The notes: generated from the sequence alone by a model not told the origin. Positions 25,150 to 35,274 are shown, numbered from the stretch's first letter. The stretch: DNA of 64,000 bases from Brucella pseudogrignonensis (GCF_032190615.1 NZ_JAVLAT010000001.1:1372501-1436500), one strand, 5' to 3'. Numbers and translations: made by a program.

Positions 25150-28146
25150 ATGAGCGATAAAACAAACGACGATAAGACGCTGAGCGTCAATTCCAAGAAG
25201 ACGCTGACCATCAAGCGGCCAGGGGTTGAGCAGAGCACCGTGCGCCAGAATTTCAGCCACGGTCGCACAAAGGCTGTCGTCGTTGAAACGAAGAAGCGCA
25301 AGTTCTCACGACCGGATGAGAAGCCTGAAACGGAAGCAACGGCACCAAAGCCTGCGGCTCCCGCTCCGGTTGCAGCCAAGCCCGTTGAGCCAAAGCCGGC
25401 ACCTGTCGCTGCAGCTCCTGCGCCTGCCCCAGTTGCAACGCCCACGCCTGCGGCACAACCAGCTCCAGCTGTTGCATCGACGCCAGCTCCGGCGCCTGCG
25501 CCTACGCCTGCCGCCCCAGTTGCAGCAGCTCCTGCACCGCAGCAGTCAAAGCCCGCACCAGCAGCGCCAGCGTCCGCACAGCGTCCGCAGGGTTCACAGC
25601 AGCAGCGTCCCGGCCAGCAGCAGTTCCGTCCGGGTCAGCAGCGTCCCGGTCAGCAGCGCCCTGGCCAGCAGTCACAGCGTCCACGCCAGTCCGATCGCTC
25701 GGGCATGGTGCTGAACACGCTTTCAAGCTCGGAAATGGATGCTCGTCGCCGTGCGCTTGAAGGTGCGTTGGTTCGTGATGCAGAAGAACGCATTCGCGCC
25801 GCTGAAGAAGCCAAGCGTCGTGCCGAAGAGGATGCGCGTCGTGCTAAGGAACGTGAAGAATCCGCTCGCCGTCAGGCAGAGGAAGAAGCACGTCTGAAAG
25901 CGGAAGCAGAAGCCAAGGCACGCGCCGCAGCTGAAGCTGCAAAGCGCGCTCCACAGGCAGCAGCCCGTCCAGAACAGCGTGGCGATTCCCGTTCTGCACC
26001 GCAGGGTGGCCGTCCGCAGCAGTCGGGTCGCCCTCAGCAGGGTGGTCGTCCCGGTCAGGGACAGGGCCAGCGTCAGGCGTCGCCAGCGATTGCAGACGTT
26101 ATCCCAACGGCGAACAAGCCATTGCCGCAAAGCCAACAGCGCAAGCCGGGTGCAAGTCTGGATGATGATGATCGTCGTGGTCCAGCAGGCGCACGCCGCA
26201 GCAGCACACCGGCAAAGGCAGATGCTCGCACACCGAAGGTTGTGAAGGGCGAAGACGACCGCCGTCGCGGTAAACTGACCATCTCCAGCAATCTGGAGGA
26301 TGAAGGTCGTTCACGCTCGCTGTCGGCAATGCGTCGCCGTCAGGAAAAGTTCAAGCGTTCGCAGATGCAGGAAACGCGCGAGAAAATTTCTCGTGAAGTT
26401 ATTATTCCTGAAACCATCACGCTTCAGGAACTTGCACAGCGCATGACCGAACGTTCGGTTGATATCATCAAGTACCTGATGAAACAGGGCCAGATGATGA
26501 AGCCGGGCGATGTGATTGATGCCGATATGGCGCAGCTGATCGCTGAAGAATTCGGCCATACCGTTAAGCGCGTTGCTGAATCGGACGTTGAAGAAGGTAT
26601 CTTCGACGTTGCTGACGATCAGGGTGCAATGGTTTCGCGTCCTCCTGTTGTCACCATCATGGGTCACGTCGATCACGGTAAGACATCGTTGCTCGATGCG
26701 ATCCGTCAGGCCAACGTCGTCTCCGGCGAAGCTGGTGGTATCACTCAGCATATTGGTGCTTATCAGGTCGAACAGAACGGCCATAAGATCACCTTTATCG
26801 ATACGCCGGGTCACGCTGCGTTTACCGCAATGCGTGCGCGTGGTGCACAGGCGACGGACATCGCCATTCTGGTGGTCGCCGCTGATGACAGCGTGATGCC
26901 GCAGACGATTGAATCCATCAGCCATGCCAAGGCTGCTGGCGTGCCGATCATTGTTGCAATCAACAAGATCGATAAGCCGGAAGCTGATGCGCAGAAGGTT
27001 CGTACACAGCTGCTCCAGCACGACGTCTTCGTTGAATCGCTCGGCGGTGAAGTGCTCGACGTTGAAGTTTCGGCGAAGAAGAAGCTGAACCTCGACAAGC
27101 TGCTTGAAGCAGTTCTGTTGCAGGCTGAAATTCTTGATCTGAAAGCCGATGCGTCCCGTACCGCTGAAGGCGTTGTTATCGAAGCTCAGCTCGACCGCGG
27201 TCGTGGTTCTGTTGCAACCGTTCTGGTTCAGAAGGGTACATTGCGTCCGGGCGACATTATCGCTGCTGGTAATGAGTGGGGACGTGTGCGTGCTCTGGTC
27301 AACGACCACGGCGAACATGTCAAGGAAGCTGGTCCTGCGATGCCTGTGGAAGTTCTCGGACTTCAGGGCACACCACAGGCTGGTGACCGCTTCGCAGTTG
27401 TTGCGAACGAAGCCAAGGCTCGTGAAATTGCTGATTATCGCCAGCGTCTTGCTCGCGATAAGGCTGTTGCACGTCAGACTGGTCAGCGCGGTTCGCTTGA
27501 ACAGATGATGAGCCAGTTGCAGGTTAATGGCACGAAAGAATTCCCGCTTGTCATCAAGGGTGACGTGCAGGGTTCGGTCGAAGCAATTATCGCAGCACTC
27601 GACAAACTTGGCACCGAAGAAGTGCGTGCGCGCATCGTTCACTCGGGCGCTGGCGGTATCACGGAAAGCGACGTGTCACTGGCTGAAGCCTCCAATGCAG
27701 CGATCATCGGCTTCAACGTTCGTGCCAACAAGCAGGCACGCGACGCAGCCGATCAGCAAGGCACGGAAATCCGCTACTACAACATCATCTACGATCTGAT
27801 CGAAGATGTGAAAGCAGCAATGTCGGGTCTTCTGTCGCCAGAACGCCGTGAAACCTTCATCGGTAATGCTGAGATTCTCGAAGTCTTCAACATTACCAAG
27901 GTTGGTAAGGTTGCTGGTTGCCGTGTGGTTGATGGCAAGGTTGAACGTGGTGCAGGCGTCCGCCTCATCCGTGACAACGTGGTTATCCACGAAGGCAAGC
28001 TCAAGACACTCAAGCGCTTCAAGGACGAAGTTGCAGAAGTGCCGATGGGCCAGGAATGCGGTATGGCATTCGAAAACTACGACGATATTCGCGCAGGCGA
28101 TACGATCGAAGCGTTCCGCGTCGAACACATTACGCGTACGCTCTAA
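25150..28146 (+). CDS. infB: Translation initiation factor IF-2
   Basis: GTPase that places initiator tRNA on the ribosome. 998 residues, long for the family because of an N-terminal low-complexity stretch: Pro/Ala (about 60-145), Gln/Pro/Arg (about 145-180) and a charged Glu/Arg/Ala coiled region (about 195-270). The IF-2 N-terminal domain is at about 415-470. The G domain (about 495-665) has [20 protein letters not shown] and NKID. Domains II-IV follow to the end. The low-complexity part is the usual variable region of IF-2. Confidence 0.97.
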   Translation: MSDKTNDDKTLSVNSKKTLTIKRPGVEQSTVRQNFSHGRTKAVVVETKKRKFSRPDEKPETEATAPKPAAPAPVAAKPVEPKPAPVAAAPAPAPVATPTPAAQPAPAVASTPAPAPAPTPAAPVAAAPAPQQSKPAPAAPASAQRPQGSQQQRPGQQQFRPGQQRPGQQRPGQQSQRPRQSDRSGMVLNTLSSSEMDARRRALEGALVRDAEERIRAAEEAKRRAEEDARRAKEREESARRQAEEEARLKAEAEAKARAAAEAAKRAPQAAARPEQRGDSRSAPQGGRPQQSGRPQQGGRPGQGQGQRQASPAIADVIPTANKPLPQSQQRKPGASLDDDDRRGPAGARRSSTPAKADARTPKVVKGEDDRRRGKLTISSNLEDEGRSRSLSAMRRRQEKFKRSQMQETREKISREVIIPETITLQELAQRMTERSVDIIKYLMKQGQMMKPGDVIDADMAQLIAEEFGHTVKRVAESDVEEGIFDVADDQGAMVSRPPVVTIMGHVDHGKTSLLDAIRQANVVSGEAGGITQHIGAYQVEQNGHKITFIDTPGHAAFTAMRARGAQATDIAILVVAADDSVMPQTIESISHAKAAGVPIIVAINKIDKPEADAQKVRTQLLQHDVFVESLGGEVLDVEVSAKKKLNLDKLLEAVLLQAEILDLKADASRTAEGVVIEAQLDRGRGSVATVLVQKGTLRPGDIIAAGNEWGRVRALVNDHGEHVKEAGPAMPVEVLGLQGTPQAGDRFAVVANEAKAREIADYRQRLARDKAVARQTGQRGSLEQMMSQLQVNGTKEFPLVIKGDVQGSVEAIIAALDKLGTEEVRARIVHSGAGGITESDVSLAEASNAAIIGFNVRANKQARDAADQQGTEIRYYNIIYDLIEDVKAAMSGLLSPERRETFIGNAEILEVFNITKVGKVAGCRVVDGKVERGAGVRLIRDNVVIHEGKLKTLKRFKDEVAEVPMGQECGMAFENYDDIRAGDTIEAFRVEHITRTL

Positions 28147-28155
28147 TATCTTGAT

Positions 28156-28190
28156 GCCGGACCGTCCTCGATTGGGTGGTCCGGCTTTTC
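28156..28190 (+). terminator. Terminator-like hairpin after infB
   Basis: GCCGGACC (28156-28163) pairs with GGTCCGGC (28178-28185), followed by TTTTCTT. rbfA and truB follow in the same direction about 130 bases on and may therefore have a promoter of their own. Confidence 0.8.
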
Positions 28191-28313
28191 TTGCCCGGTT
28201 CCGAGGGTCTGACTCCCGTCGCAATTGTGGTAGATTGAACCTATAAAGTTGTAGCCATTTTATCGACAGGCACGTTTGCTTGCTCGTCCATGGCTGTTTA
28301 TCGAGGATAAATA

Positions 28314-28766
28314 ATGGCACGTTCTCCCGATCCGAAAGGCTCAGGCGGTCTTTCTCAGCGTCAGCTTCGCGTGGGCGAGCAGGTACGTCACGCATTGGCA
28401 CAGGTGCTTCAGCGCGGTGAAATTCGCGATGAATTGCTCGAGCGCACGGTTATTTCCGTTTCAGAAGTGCGCATGTCGCCCGATCTGAAAATCGCAACCT
28501 GCTTCATCACGCCACTTGGTAGCACCGATGTGCAGGCGGTGATTAAGGCGCTGGCTTCAAATGCGAAGTTCATTCGCGGTCGGATGGCGCCAAGCCTGAG
28601 CCAGATGAAATACATGCCGGAATTCCGTTTCCGGCCTGACACAAGTTTTGACAATTTTTCCAAGATCGATGCGCTTCTGCGCTCGCCGGAAGTCGCACGC
28701 GATCTTGGACGTGACAATGACGAAAACGGTGAGGCGGATGACGCTTCCCGCAATGGAGACGCATAA
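28314..28766 (+). CDS. rbfA: 30S ribosome-binding factor RbfA
   Basis: Cold-shock and maturation factor that binds the 30S subunit near helix 1 of 16S rRNA. 150 residues with the KH-like core: [40 protein letters not shown], then [13 protein letters not shown]. The C-terminal tail is acidic and Asp/Asn-rich. truB starts 4 bases after its stop, so the two are coupled. Confidence 0.95.
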   Translation: MARSPDPKGSGGLSQRQLRVGEQVRHALAQVLQRGEIRDELLERTVISVSEVRMSPDLKIATCFITPLGSTDVQAVIKALASNAKFIRGRMAPSLSQMKYMPEFRFRPDTSFDNFSKIDALLRSPEVARDLGRDNDENGEADDASRNGDA

Positions 28767-28769
28767 AGC

Positions 28770-29765
28770 ATGGCAAGACGGGGCAAGAAAAAAGGCCGTC
28801 CGGTTTCTGGCTGGGTTATTTTTGACAAGCCAAAAGGCATGGGTTCAACGGAAGCCGTTTCAAAGATCAAGTGGCTTTTCAACGCTGAAAAGGCCGGTCA
28901 CGCTGGGACACTCGATCCGCTTGCATCCGGGATGCTGCCAATTGCGCTCGGCGAAGCCACCAAGACCGTGCCTTATGTCATGGATGGAACCAAGGTTTAC
29001 CGTTTCACCGTGACCTGGGGTGAAGAACGCTCGACCGACGATCTCGAAGGCGTTGCCACCAGGAACTCCGACAACCGCCCATCGCGCGCAGATGTCGAAG
29101 CGCTTTTGCCAAATTATACAGGCGTTATTTCGCAGATCCCGCCGCAGTTCTCGGCGATCAAGATTGGCGGCGAGCGCGCTTATGATCTGGCACGCGAAGG
29201 CGAAACCGTAGAAATTCCTGCACGCGAAGTCGAAATCGACCGTCTGGAAATCGTTGAGTTTCCTGATGCGGATCGCACTGAGTTTGAAGTCGAATGCTCT
29301 AAGGGCACCTATGTTCGTTCGCTGGCGCGCGATATGGGCCGCGATCTGGGCTGCTTTGGCCACATTTCCGACCTTCGTCGCATTGAAGTGGCTCCCTTCA
29401 CTGATGAGGATATGGTGACGCTGGCAGAGCTTGAAGAAGCCTGGCCGCCGCTGCCACCCAAGAAGGAAGAAGGCGCAGACGATGCTGAGGCTGACGTTGT
29501 CGAACAACCAGCACCGCGCCGCGATTTCTCGGCAATCGACGCGCTCGTGATTGATACGGGAGCAGCGCTTGATTGCTTGCCACAGGTTCCGTTGAGCGAT
29601 GATCAGGCGCAACGTGTGCGCCTCGGTAATCCTGTGATTATCCGAGGACGCGATGCACCATTGGAAGCAGACGAAGCCTGCGTAACATCAAAAGGCAAGT
29701 TGCTTGCAATTGGCTATATTGAGCAGGGTCAGTTCAAGCCCAAGCGGGTGTTCACCGCAGCATAG
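28770..29765 (+). CDS. truB: tRNA pseudouridine(55) synthase TruB
   Basis: Makes pseudouridine 55 in the T loop of tRNAs. 331 residues. [14 protein letters not shown] is the N-terminal signature, and [24 protein letters not shown] carries the catalytic Asp. [18 protein letters not shown] and [15 protein letters not shown] follow. An acidic linker (about 230-250) precedes a C-terminal domain with GNPVIIRG. The gene ends the rimP-nusA-infB-rbfA-truB run. Confidence 0.96.
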   Translation: MARRGKKKGRPVSGWVIFDKPKGMGSTEAVSKIKWLFNAEKAGHAGTLDPLASGMLPIALGEATKTVPYVMDGTKVYRFTVTWGEERSTDDLEGVATRNSDNRPSRADVEALLPNYTGVISQIPPQFSAIKIGGERAYDLAREGETVEIPAREVEIDRLEIVEFPDADRTEFEVECSKGTYVRSLARDMGRDLGCFGHISDLRRIEVAPFTDEDMVTLAELEEAWPPLPPKKEEGADDAEADVVEQPAPRRDFSAIDALVIDTGAALDCLPQVPLSDDQAQRVRLGNPVIIRGRDAPLEADEACVTSKGKLLAIGYIEQGQFKPKRVFTAA

Positions 29766-29779
29766 CCGATAGACGATTT

Positions 29780-29857
29780 CTCTAGTGTGGTGGATTTAAA
29801 GTTCCTCGAAGTGAATACAGTGCGAATGATAGGAACTTTAAATTCACCACACTAGAG
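29780..29857. repeat. 78-base palindromic element with 27-base arms
   Basis: CTCTAGTGTGGTGGATTTAA... (arm 29780-29806) faces an arm at 29831-29857 that is its reverse complement with one mismatch (G against A). The 24-base centre is AT-rich. It sits 15 bases after truB. The compact shape with very good arms looks like a short non-autonomous palindromic unit. No coding capacity. Confidence 0.8.
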
Positions 29858-29863
29858 GTTCAG

Positions 29864-29903
29864 CGCGCCGTGGCTCCGAGGGGCCACGGCGCGTATTGTT
29901 TTT
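29864..29903. terminator. Strong terminator between convergent truB and the AhpD-like gene
   Basis: CGCGCCGTGGC (29864-29874) pairs perfectly with GCCACGGCGCG (29883-29893), followed by TATTGTTTTT. The last bases overlap the stop codon of the minus-strand gene. Confidence 0.88.
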
Positions 29904-30246
29904 AGGCAGCTTGAAACTGATCAAAGGCGCGAATAGCGTCAGCCGCATACATAAGTGCCGGGCCACCGCCCATATAGACGCACATGGCCATCACTTCGGC
30001 CACTTCCTGCCGTGTCGCGCCTAGATTGTGAAGCGCTTTTGCGTGGAAGCCTATGCAACCATCGCAACGCTGCGTCACGCCGATTGCTAGCGCAATCAAC
30101 TCTTTCGTTTTCTGATCCAGTTCACCAGAAGCGCCTGCACTTTTAGCTAGCGCGTGGAACGCTTGCATGGTTTCGGGCACCATTTTGCGCAGCTCACCAG
30201 TATATTGCGAAATATCCTTGGTGATGTCCTGATAGTTTTTGGTCAC
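29902..30246 (-). CDS. Carboxymuconolactone decarboxylase (AhpD-like) family protein
   Basis: 114 residues, all of one CMD domain. The motif KELIALAIGVTQRCDGCIGFHAKAL has the Glu, Cys-x-x-Cys and His of AhpD-type alkylhydroperoxidases, which pass electrons to peroxides. It is therefore a likely thiol-dependent peroxidase or reductase, not a true decarboxylase. It diverges from the ArsR-family gene across an AT-rich palindrome (30274-30307), so both sides may be controlled by that repressor. Confidence 0.88.
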   Translation of the reverse strand: MTKNYQDITKDISQYTGELRKMVPETMQAFHALAKSAGASGELDQKTKELIALAIGVTQRCDGCIGFHAKALHNLGATRQEVAEVMAMCVYMGGGPALMYAADAIRAFDQFQAA

Positions 30247-30273
30247 GGTCGACTCCTTTTGACTTGCATCTCA

Positions 30274-30307
30274 ATTTATATTTTTATAATATCACAAAAA
30301 TATAAAT
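30274..30307. promoter_or_regulatory. AT-rich palindromic operator candidate
   Basis: ATTTATATTTTT (30274-30285) and AAAAATATAAAT (30296-30307) are perfect 12-base arms separated by 10 bases, in the 76-base gap between the divergent AhpD-like and ArsR-family genes. Long AT-rich inverted repeats are the known operator type of BigR repressors. Position and form suggest autoregulation of both transcripts. Confidence 0.65.
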
Positions 30308-30322
30308 CGTAAAGAGGTAACT

Positions 30323-30628
30323 GTGTCCATCAATCAGGAAATGCCAGCCCGGGCAGATGTCGTATCAAATTTTCTCAAAGGACTGGCGAATCCTCATCGG
30401 CTTCTCATTCTTTGTGAGTTGGTGAATGGCGAAAAAAGCGTGACCGATCTCATCAATGCGACAGGTATCGCACAGACGTCGATGTCACAGCACCTCAATA
30501 AGCTGAAGGAGGAAGGCATTCTCAGCTATCGCCGAGAACATAGATTGCTTTTCTACAAGATTGAACATCCGGCCGTGATTGAGGTCATGGCCGTACTTTA
30601 CTCCCATTTTTGCGCAAAGGACCAATGA
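30323..30628 (+). CDS. ArsR-family repressor of the BigR/SqrR (sulfide/persulfide-sensing) type
   Basis: 101 residues with a winged helix (about 15-85; LKGLANPHRLLILCELVNGEK, then TGIAQTSMSQHLNKLKEEG as recognition helix). It starts with GTG at 30323 after AAGAGGT. It has just two cysteines, C31 (LILCEL) and C97 (SHFC), 66 residues apart. From memory this equals the spacing of the redox-active pair in Xylella BigR (C42/C108) and Rhodobacter SqrR (C41/C107), which form di- to tetrasulfide links with persulfides and release DNA. No metal-binding CxC motif of arsenic sensors is present. The downstream rhodanese overlaps by 4 bases and fits sulfide detoxification. Confidence 0.87.
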   Translation: MSINQEMPARADVVSNFLKGLANPHRLLILCELVNGEKSVTDLINATGIAQTSMSQHLNKLKEEGILSYRREHRLLFYKIEHPAVIEVMAVLYSHFCAKDQ

Positions 30629-31155
30629 CAATGAATACGATTAAGCCATCTGACGCTGCCCGGATGCTCGCTGATGGAGAGGCAGTACTGATCGACGTTC
30701 GTGAGCCTGACGAGTTCCGCGCAGAGCATATTGCCGCCGCAGCCTCAATCCCTTTAGGGAGCTTAAAGGACAACTTCAGCGCCCTGAACCTGTCACCCCA
30801 AAGAAAGGTGATATTCCAATGCTTGAGTGGTCGTCGTGGCGAGGCAGCCTGTTTATCGTTAGCGCCAATAGCGACTGATCTGACTATCCTCAATCTCGAA
30901 GGCGGCATTGCCGAGTGGAAGAAAGCAGGGTTGCCGGTTGTCTCTAACGGCCGCGCGGCAGCGATACCGCTTTTTCGGCAAGTGCAGATTGCCGTGGGAG
31001 CGATCGTAGCAATTTCGGTTGCTATAGGCTTCTCTGGTTGGACGCTCGGTTTTGGTATCGCCGGTTTCATAGGGTGTATGCTGGTATTTGCCGGCATTAC
31101 AGGCTGGTGCGGAATGGCCATGCTGCTGTCACGTATGCCTTGGAATGCTGCCTGA
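30625..31155 (+). CDS. Rhodanese domain fused to DUF2892-type membrane domain
   Basis: 176 residues. The N-terminal rhodanese domain (about 5-107) has VLIDVREPDEFRAEHI and the active-site loop CLSGRRGE with Cys at about 66, expected to carry a persulfide. Two hydrophobic segments (about 120-140 and 143-170) form the DUF2892-like membrane part, so the sulfur-transfer domain probably sits at the inner face of the membrane. The start overlaps the regulator stop (ATGA); a second ATG at 30631 is better spaced from AAAGGA. No persulfide dioxygenase or Blh gene is next to it, unlike fuller BigR operons. Confidence 0.88.
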   Translation: MTMNTIKPSDAARMLADGEAVLIDVREPDEFRAEHIAAAASIPLGSLKDNFSALNLSPQRKVIFQCLSGRRGEAACLSLAPIATDLTILNLEGGIAEWKKAGLPVVSNGRAAAIPLFRQVQIAVGAIVAISVAIGFSGWTLGFGIAGFIGCMLVFAGITGWCGMAMLLSRMPWNAA

Positions 31156-31256
31156 CGGCTGTAGCAGTTGCAGTGATAGGTCTTTCAATTTGTGCGGATT
31201 TGCTTTATAGGCTCCCGCAACAATTGGTTATGCCTTTTGTTTTAATGGCCCGCGCT

Positions 31257-31287
31257 GGACGACATCCCGGCCTGGGCGTCCGTTTTT
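31257..31287 (+). terminator. Terminator-like hairpin upstream of rpsO
   Basis: GGACG (31257-31261) with CGTCC (31277-31281), extended by CCC (31266-31268) with GGG (31274-31276) across a 4-base bulge, then GTTTTTCC. It lies 25 bases before the rpsO start. It may end the regulator-rhodanese transcript or act as a leader structure for rpsO, whose mRNA is autoregulated in E. coli. Confidence 0.45.
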
Positions 31288-31311
31288 CCTCTCATCAAGA
31301 AAGGGTGTACG

Positions 31312-31581
31312 ATGTCGATTACTGCTGAACGCAAGCAAGCACTTATTAAGGAATACGCCACCAAGGAAGGCGATACCGGTTCTCCTGAAGTTCAGGTTGC
31401 CGTTCTTTCCGAGCGTATTGCTAACCTTACCGATCATTTCAAGGGCCACAAGAATGACAATCATTCGCGTCGCGGCCTTCTGAAGCTGGTTTCGCAGCGT
31501 CGTCGTCTTCTTGACTATGTCAAGGGCATCGACCAGGCACGTTACCAGGCGCTGGTTTCCCGTCTGGGTCTGCGCCGCTAA
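31312..31581 (+). CDS. rpsO: 30S ribosomal protein S15
   Basis: 89 residues, the universal length. It binds the central domain of 16S r[23 protein letters not shown] and the C-terminal [12 protein letters not shown] region with [12 protein letters not shown] are diagnostic. The ATG follows AAAGGGTGTACG. It is paired with pnp downstream, as in most Proteobacteria, with a terminator and a structured leader between. Confidence 0.97.
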   Translation: MSITAERKQALIKEYATKEGDTGSPEVQVAVLSERIANLTDHFKGHKNDNHSRRGLLKLVSQRRRLLDYVKGIDQARYQALVSRLGLRR

Positions 31582-31590
31582 CGGTAAAGT

Positions 31591-31625
31591 CGGGCGACGT
31601 CTCAAAACGTCGCCCGTTTGATTTA
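31591..31625 (+). terminator. Rho-independent terminator after rpsO
   Basis: CGGGCGACGT (31591-31600) pairs perfectly with ACGTCGCCCG (31607-31616) around CTCAAA, followed by TTTGATTT. Readthrough to pnp is possible. Confidence 0.85.
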
Positions 31626-31955
31626 GAGCGCGTCTTTGTGATGCGCACTGAAGGAATACCTTAAAGCATTCTGAGAAGCGGATAGCCGTTTTCCAACAGA
31701 GAGTGCGATATTTCGGGCATATGCCCACTGGCATGAGACGGCGCACCGGGTGCATTCCGTCATGCCAACCGAGCCATAAGGCTCATGACCTGGACCAGTC
31801 ATGGGGCAGGATTGCAGGCAGTTCGTGCCAGCGAACATTCGCAATGAATGTTCCGACACGTAACGAACTTCCCGTTGTCTTGCCCGTGGCGTGTCCGCCA
31901 ACCCGGACGATGCCTTCAGACGCTTTTGCGCGGCATCTCCAAACAAGGACTAGAT
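31626..31955 (+). promoter_or_regulatory. Structured leader region of pnp
   Basis: 330 bases with no gene but a dense run of potential hairpins. These are GGGCAT/ATGCCC (31715-31726); GGCATGA..CGG with CCGTCATGCC (31730-31766); GAGCC/GGCTC (31771-31784); CATGAC-TGG with CCAGTCATG (31784-31803); GTTCG/CGAAC (31821-31836); and GAACATTC/GAATGTTC (31833-31853). The last two share bases and cannot both form. E. coli pnp mRNA has a leader double hairpin cut by RNase III for autocontrol, so a similar role is plausible here. Sequence identity with the E. coli leader is not claimed. Confidence 0.55.
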
Positions 31956-34097
31956 ATGTTCAACACACACAAAGTTGAAATCGAATGGGGCGGCCGTCCG
32001 CTGACGCTCGAAACCGGCAAGATCGCACGTCAGGCTGACGGCGCAGTTCTCGCAACCTATGGTGAAACCGTCGTTCTTGCGACTGTTGTTTCTGCCAAGG
32101 AGCCAAAGCCAGGTCAGGATTTCTTCCCGCTGACCGTAAACTATCAGGAAAAGACTTACGCTGCTGGTAAGATTCCAGGCGGTTTCTTCAAGCGTGAAGG
32201 TCGTCCAAGCGAAAACGAAACACTCGTTTCGCGTCTGATCGACCGTCCGATCCGTCCGCTTTTCGTTGATGGCTATAAGAATGACACACAGGTTGTTTTG
32301 ACTGTCATTCAGCATGATCTGGAAAACGATCCCGACATTCTGTCGATGGTTGCAGCATCGGCTGCGCTGACCATTTCGGGCGTTCCATTCATGGGCCCAA
32401 TCGGTGGCGCACGCGTTGGTTACATCAACGGCGAATACGTACTGAACCCAAATATCGACGAAATGCCGGAATCGAAGCTCGATCTGGTTGTTGCCGGTAC
32501 TGCTGATGCCGTGCTGATGGTTGAATCAGAAGCACAGGAACTGTCCGAAGAAGTTATGCTCGGCGCCGTTGTTTACGGTCAGAAGGCATTCCAGCCAGTG
32601 ATCGACGCGATCATCAAGCTCGCTGAAGTTGCTGCAAAGGAGCCACGTGACTTCCAGCCGGAAGACCTGTCGGACATCGAAGCGAAGATGCTTGCAGTTG
32701 TCGAAAACGACCTGCGCGACGCTTACAAGATTACCGAAAAGCAGGCCCGTTATGCGGCTGTTGATGCTGCTAAGGCTAAGGCAAAGGCGCATTTCTTCCC
32801 AGAAGGCGTTGAAGAGCCAGAATTCTCGGCTGAAAAATTCGCGACTGTCTTCAAGCATTTGCAGGCGAAGATCGTTCGCTGGAACATTCTCGACACTGGC
32901 AACCGTATTGACGGTCGCGATCTGTCGACTGTTCGCGCAATCGTTTCCGAAGTTGGCCTTCTGCCACGCACCCATGGTTCGGCTCTGTTCACCCGCGGTG
33001 AAACGCAGGCAATCGTTGTTGCCACGCTCGGCACAGGCGAAGATGAACAGATGATCGATTCCTTGACCGGTACGTACAAAGAATCCTTCATGCTGCACTA
33101 CAACTTCCCACCATATTCGGTTGGTGAAACCGGTCGTATGGGTTCGCCAGGTCGTCGTGAAGTTGGTCATGGTAAGCTCGCTTGGCGCGCAATCCATCCA
33201 ATGCTGCCTGCCGCAGAACAGTTCCCTTATACGATCCGTGCTGTTTCTGAGATCACCGAATCCAATGGTTCGTCGTCGATGGCAACCGTTTGCGGCACAT
33301 CGTTGGCTCTGATGGATGCAGGCGTTCCGATCACTCGCCCAGTGGCTGGTATTGCGATGGGCCTGATCAAGGAAGGCGAGCGTTTCGCCGTTCTTTCCGA
33401 CATTCTCGGTGATGAAGATCATCTTGGCGATATGGATTTCAAGGTTGCCGGTACTGAAAACGGCATCACTGCGCTTCAGATGGACATCAAGATCGACGGT
33501 ATCACCGAAGAGATCATGAAGGTTGCTCTGGAACAGGCTAAGGGCGGTCGCGTTCACATTCTGGGCGAAATGAGCAAGGCTCTGTCGAGCTCGCGCGCAG
33601 AACTCGGTGAATTTGCTCCACGAATTGAAGTCATGAACATCCCAACCGACAAGATCCGTGATGTTATCGGTTCTGGCGGTAAGGTTATTCGTGAAATCGT
33701 CGAAAAGACCGGCGCGAAGATCAACATCGAAGACGATGGTACGGTCAAGATCGCTTCGTCAAACGGCAAGGAAATCGAAGCCGCTAAGAAGTGGATTCAC
33801 TCGATTGTTGCTGAGCCAGAAGTTGGCGAAATCTACGAAGGTACAGTTGTTAAGGCTGCTGACTTCGGCGCATTCGTAAACTTCTTCGGCCCACGCGATG
33901 GTCTGGTTCACATTTCGCAGTTGGCTTCCGACCGCGTTGCCAAGACCACTGACGTGGTTAAGGAAGGCCAGAAAGTCTGGGTCAAGCTCATGGGCTTTGA
34001 CGAACGTGGCAAGGTTCGCCTGTCGATGAAGGTTGTCGATCAGGAAACCGGCAAGGAAATCGTTGCTGAAAAGAAGGCAGAAGCAGACGCTGAATAA
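31956..34097 (+). CDS. pnp: Polynucleotide phosphorylase
   Basis: 3'-5' phosphorolytic exoribonuclease, a core part of RNA decay. 713 residues from the ATG at 31956 (after AAGGACTAGAT). An upstream in-frame ATG would add 36 residues without similarity. Domains are: first RNase PH (about 10-145), helical linker, second RNase PH (about 325-540, with [12 protein letters not shown], then [14 protein letters not shown]), KH (about 555-615; [13 protein letters not shown]) and S1 (about 625-695; [16 protein letters not shown]). It follows rpsO. Confidence 0.97.
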   Translation: MFNTHKVEIEWGGRPLTLETGKIARQADGAVLATYGETVVLATVVSAKEPKPGQDFFPLTVNYQEKTYAAGKIPGGFFKREGRPSENETLVSRLIDRPIRPLFVDGYKNDTQVVLTVIQHDLENDPDILSMVAASAALTISGVPFMGPIGGARVGYINGEYVLNPNIDEMPESKLDLVVAGTADAVLMVESEAQELSEEVMLGAVVYGQKAFQPVIDAIIKLAEVAAKEPRDFQPEDLSDIEAKMLAVVENDLRDAYKITEKQARYAAVDAAKAKAKAHFFPEGVEEPEFSAEKFATVFKHLQAKIVRWNILDTGNRIDGRDLSTVRAIVSEVGLLPRTHGSALFTRGETQAIVVATLGTGEDEQMIDSLTGTYKESFMLHYNFPPYSVGETGRMGSPGRREVGHGKLAWRAIHPMLPAAEQFPYTIRAVSEITESNGSSSMATVCGTSLALMDAGVPITRPVAGIAMGLIKEGERFAVLSDILGDEDHLGDMDFKVAGTENGITALQMDIKIDGITEEIMKVALEQAKGGRVHILGEMSKALSSSRAELGEFAPRIEVMNIPTDKIRDVIGSGGKVIREIVEKTGAKINIEDDGTVKIASSNGKEIEAAKKWIHSIVAEPEVGEIYEGTVVKAADFGAFVNFFGPRDGLVHISQLASDRVAKTTDVVKEGQKVWVKLMGFDERGKVRLSMKVVDQETGKEIVAEKKAEADAE

Positions 34098-34122
34098 GCG
34101 TTGAAGCTGTTATAAATTATCG

Positions 34123-34160
34123 AAAGCGCGCCTCAAAGCTAATTTGGGGCGCGCTTTTTT
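34123..34160 (+). terminator. Rho-independent terminator after pnp
   Basis: AAAGCGCGCCTCAAA (34123-34137) pairs with TTTGGGGCGCGCTTT (34143-34157) as a 15-base stem with one G-T pair, followed by TTT. A very stable stop. Confidence 0.93.
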
Positions 34161-34196
34161 GTTGCACGTGAATCAATTCAAGACCATGGATGAGCC

Positions 34197-35231
34197 ATGA
34201 TGACACCAGCACAACAAACACTCTTTCTCCCCTTCTATCAGGACATTCTGGATATGCCTGAAGAAGGCCAGACCTTCCTTGCCTGCGGACTGTCCGCCGA
34301 CCGGCACCTTGAGGATGAATGGAAACAAGCGCTGACTTTTTTGCAGCCATGGCGTCCTGATTGGCTGGCTCTCAATAAGGAAGGCTTTAAGGCAATCCCT
34401 CAGTTGGAGGCAGAGCTTGACGAGGAGAGCTGTTTCTCTGGCGGGCTACTTCTCCTCGGAAAACATCGCGGACGCAATGAGGCGTGGTTTGCGGAGCTTT
34501 TGGCGCGTGTTGAGCCGGGTGGCTGGATTGTTGTTTGTGGAGACAAGAAGCTTGGCGTCGATAGTTTCCGCAAATGGGTCGGCAATATTGCTGAAATTAG
34601 TGATCGGCTGTCCAAGAATCATGCGGTGGCTTTCTGGCTGCAACGCCCAGCCGACCTGACGATCGACTTCATCAATGCTTTGAAGCCGCTTGCAAGCGAT
34701 ATTGACGATGTGTTCCGCACAGAGCCCGGCATGTTCTCGCATGGTGCGATTGATAAGGGTTCGGCGCTGCTGGTGCCGCATATGGAAAAGATCGTGTTCG
34801 GTCAGGTTGCCGATCTTGGCGCTGGCTGGGGCTATCTTGCAGCGCAGAGCCTTAAATATGCAGATCGTCTTAAGGGTATCGATCTGTTTGAGGCGGATTA
34901 TGAAGCACTGGAGGCCGCCCGCGGCAATCTGGAGCGACTTGGCGCATCGGTACCGATTTCGTTTAACTGGTTCGATGTGACCAGTGAAAAACTCACCGGC
35001 ATTTACGACACGGTGATTATGAATCCGCCGTTTCACGAGGGACGGGCAACCGAAGTGTCGCTTGGTCAAACCTTTATTGCCGCCGCCGCTTCACGGCTAA
35101 AAACTGGTGGGCGTCTGCTGATGGTAGCCAATCGACAATTGCCTTATGAGGCGACATTGAAGGGCCTTTTCAAGAACGTGACTGTTCTTGAGGAGGCGAA
35201 CGGCTTCAAAATATTCGATGCAAAAAAATGA
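34197..35231 (+). CDS. Class I SAM-dependent methyltransferase, RsmC-like (16S rRNA G1207)
   Basis: 344 residues in the two-domain layout of RsmC/RlmG proteins. The degenerate N-terminal domain (about 1-155) is followed by an active domain (about 165-340) with VADLGAGWGYLAAQSL as the SAM motif and VIMNPPFHEGRA, the NPPF catalytic motif for exocyclic amino methylation. The probable reaction is N2-methylation of a 16S or 23S rRNA guanine. The ATG at 34197 is followed by a second ATG. It lies alone between two terminators. Confidence 0.85.
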   Translation: MMTPAQQTLFLPFYQDILDMPEEGQTFLACGLSADRHLEDEWKQALTFLQPWRPDWLALNKEGFKAIPQLEAELDEESCFSGGLLLLGKHRGRNEAWFAELLARVEPGGWIVVCGDKKLGVDSFRKWVGNIAEISDRLSKNHAVAFWLQRPADLTIDFINALKPLASDIDDVFRTEPGMFSHGAIDKGSALLVPHMEKIVFGQVADLGAGWGYLAAQSLKYADRLKGIDLFEADYEALEAARGNLERLGASVPISFNWFDVTSEKLTGIYDTVIMNPPFHEGRATEVSLGQTFIAAAASRLKTGGRLLMVANRQLPYEATLKGLFKNVTVLEEANGFKIFDAKK

Positions 35232-35274
35232 TTGATACAAATTCAATTTGATAAAGTCGTTTTTCATTCAATTA

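Noticed and set aside
26311..27642. 443-codon open frame on the minus strand inside infB
   Set aside because: It is antisense to the conserved IF-2 core, shows no known domain and reflects codon bias of the real gene.
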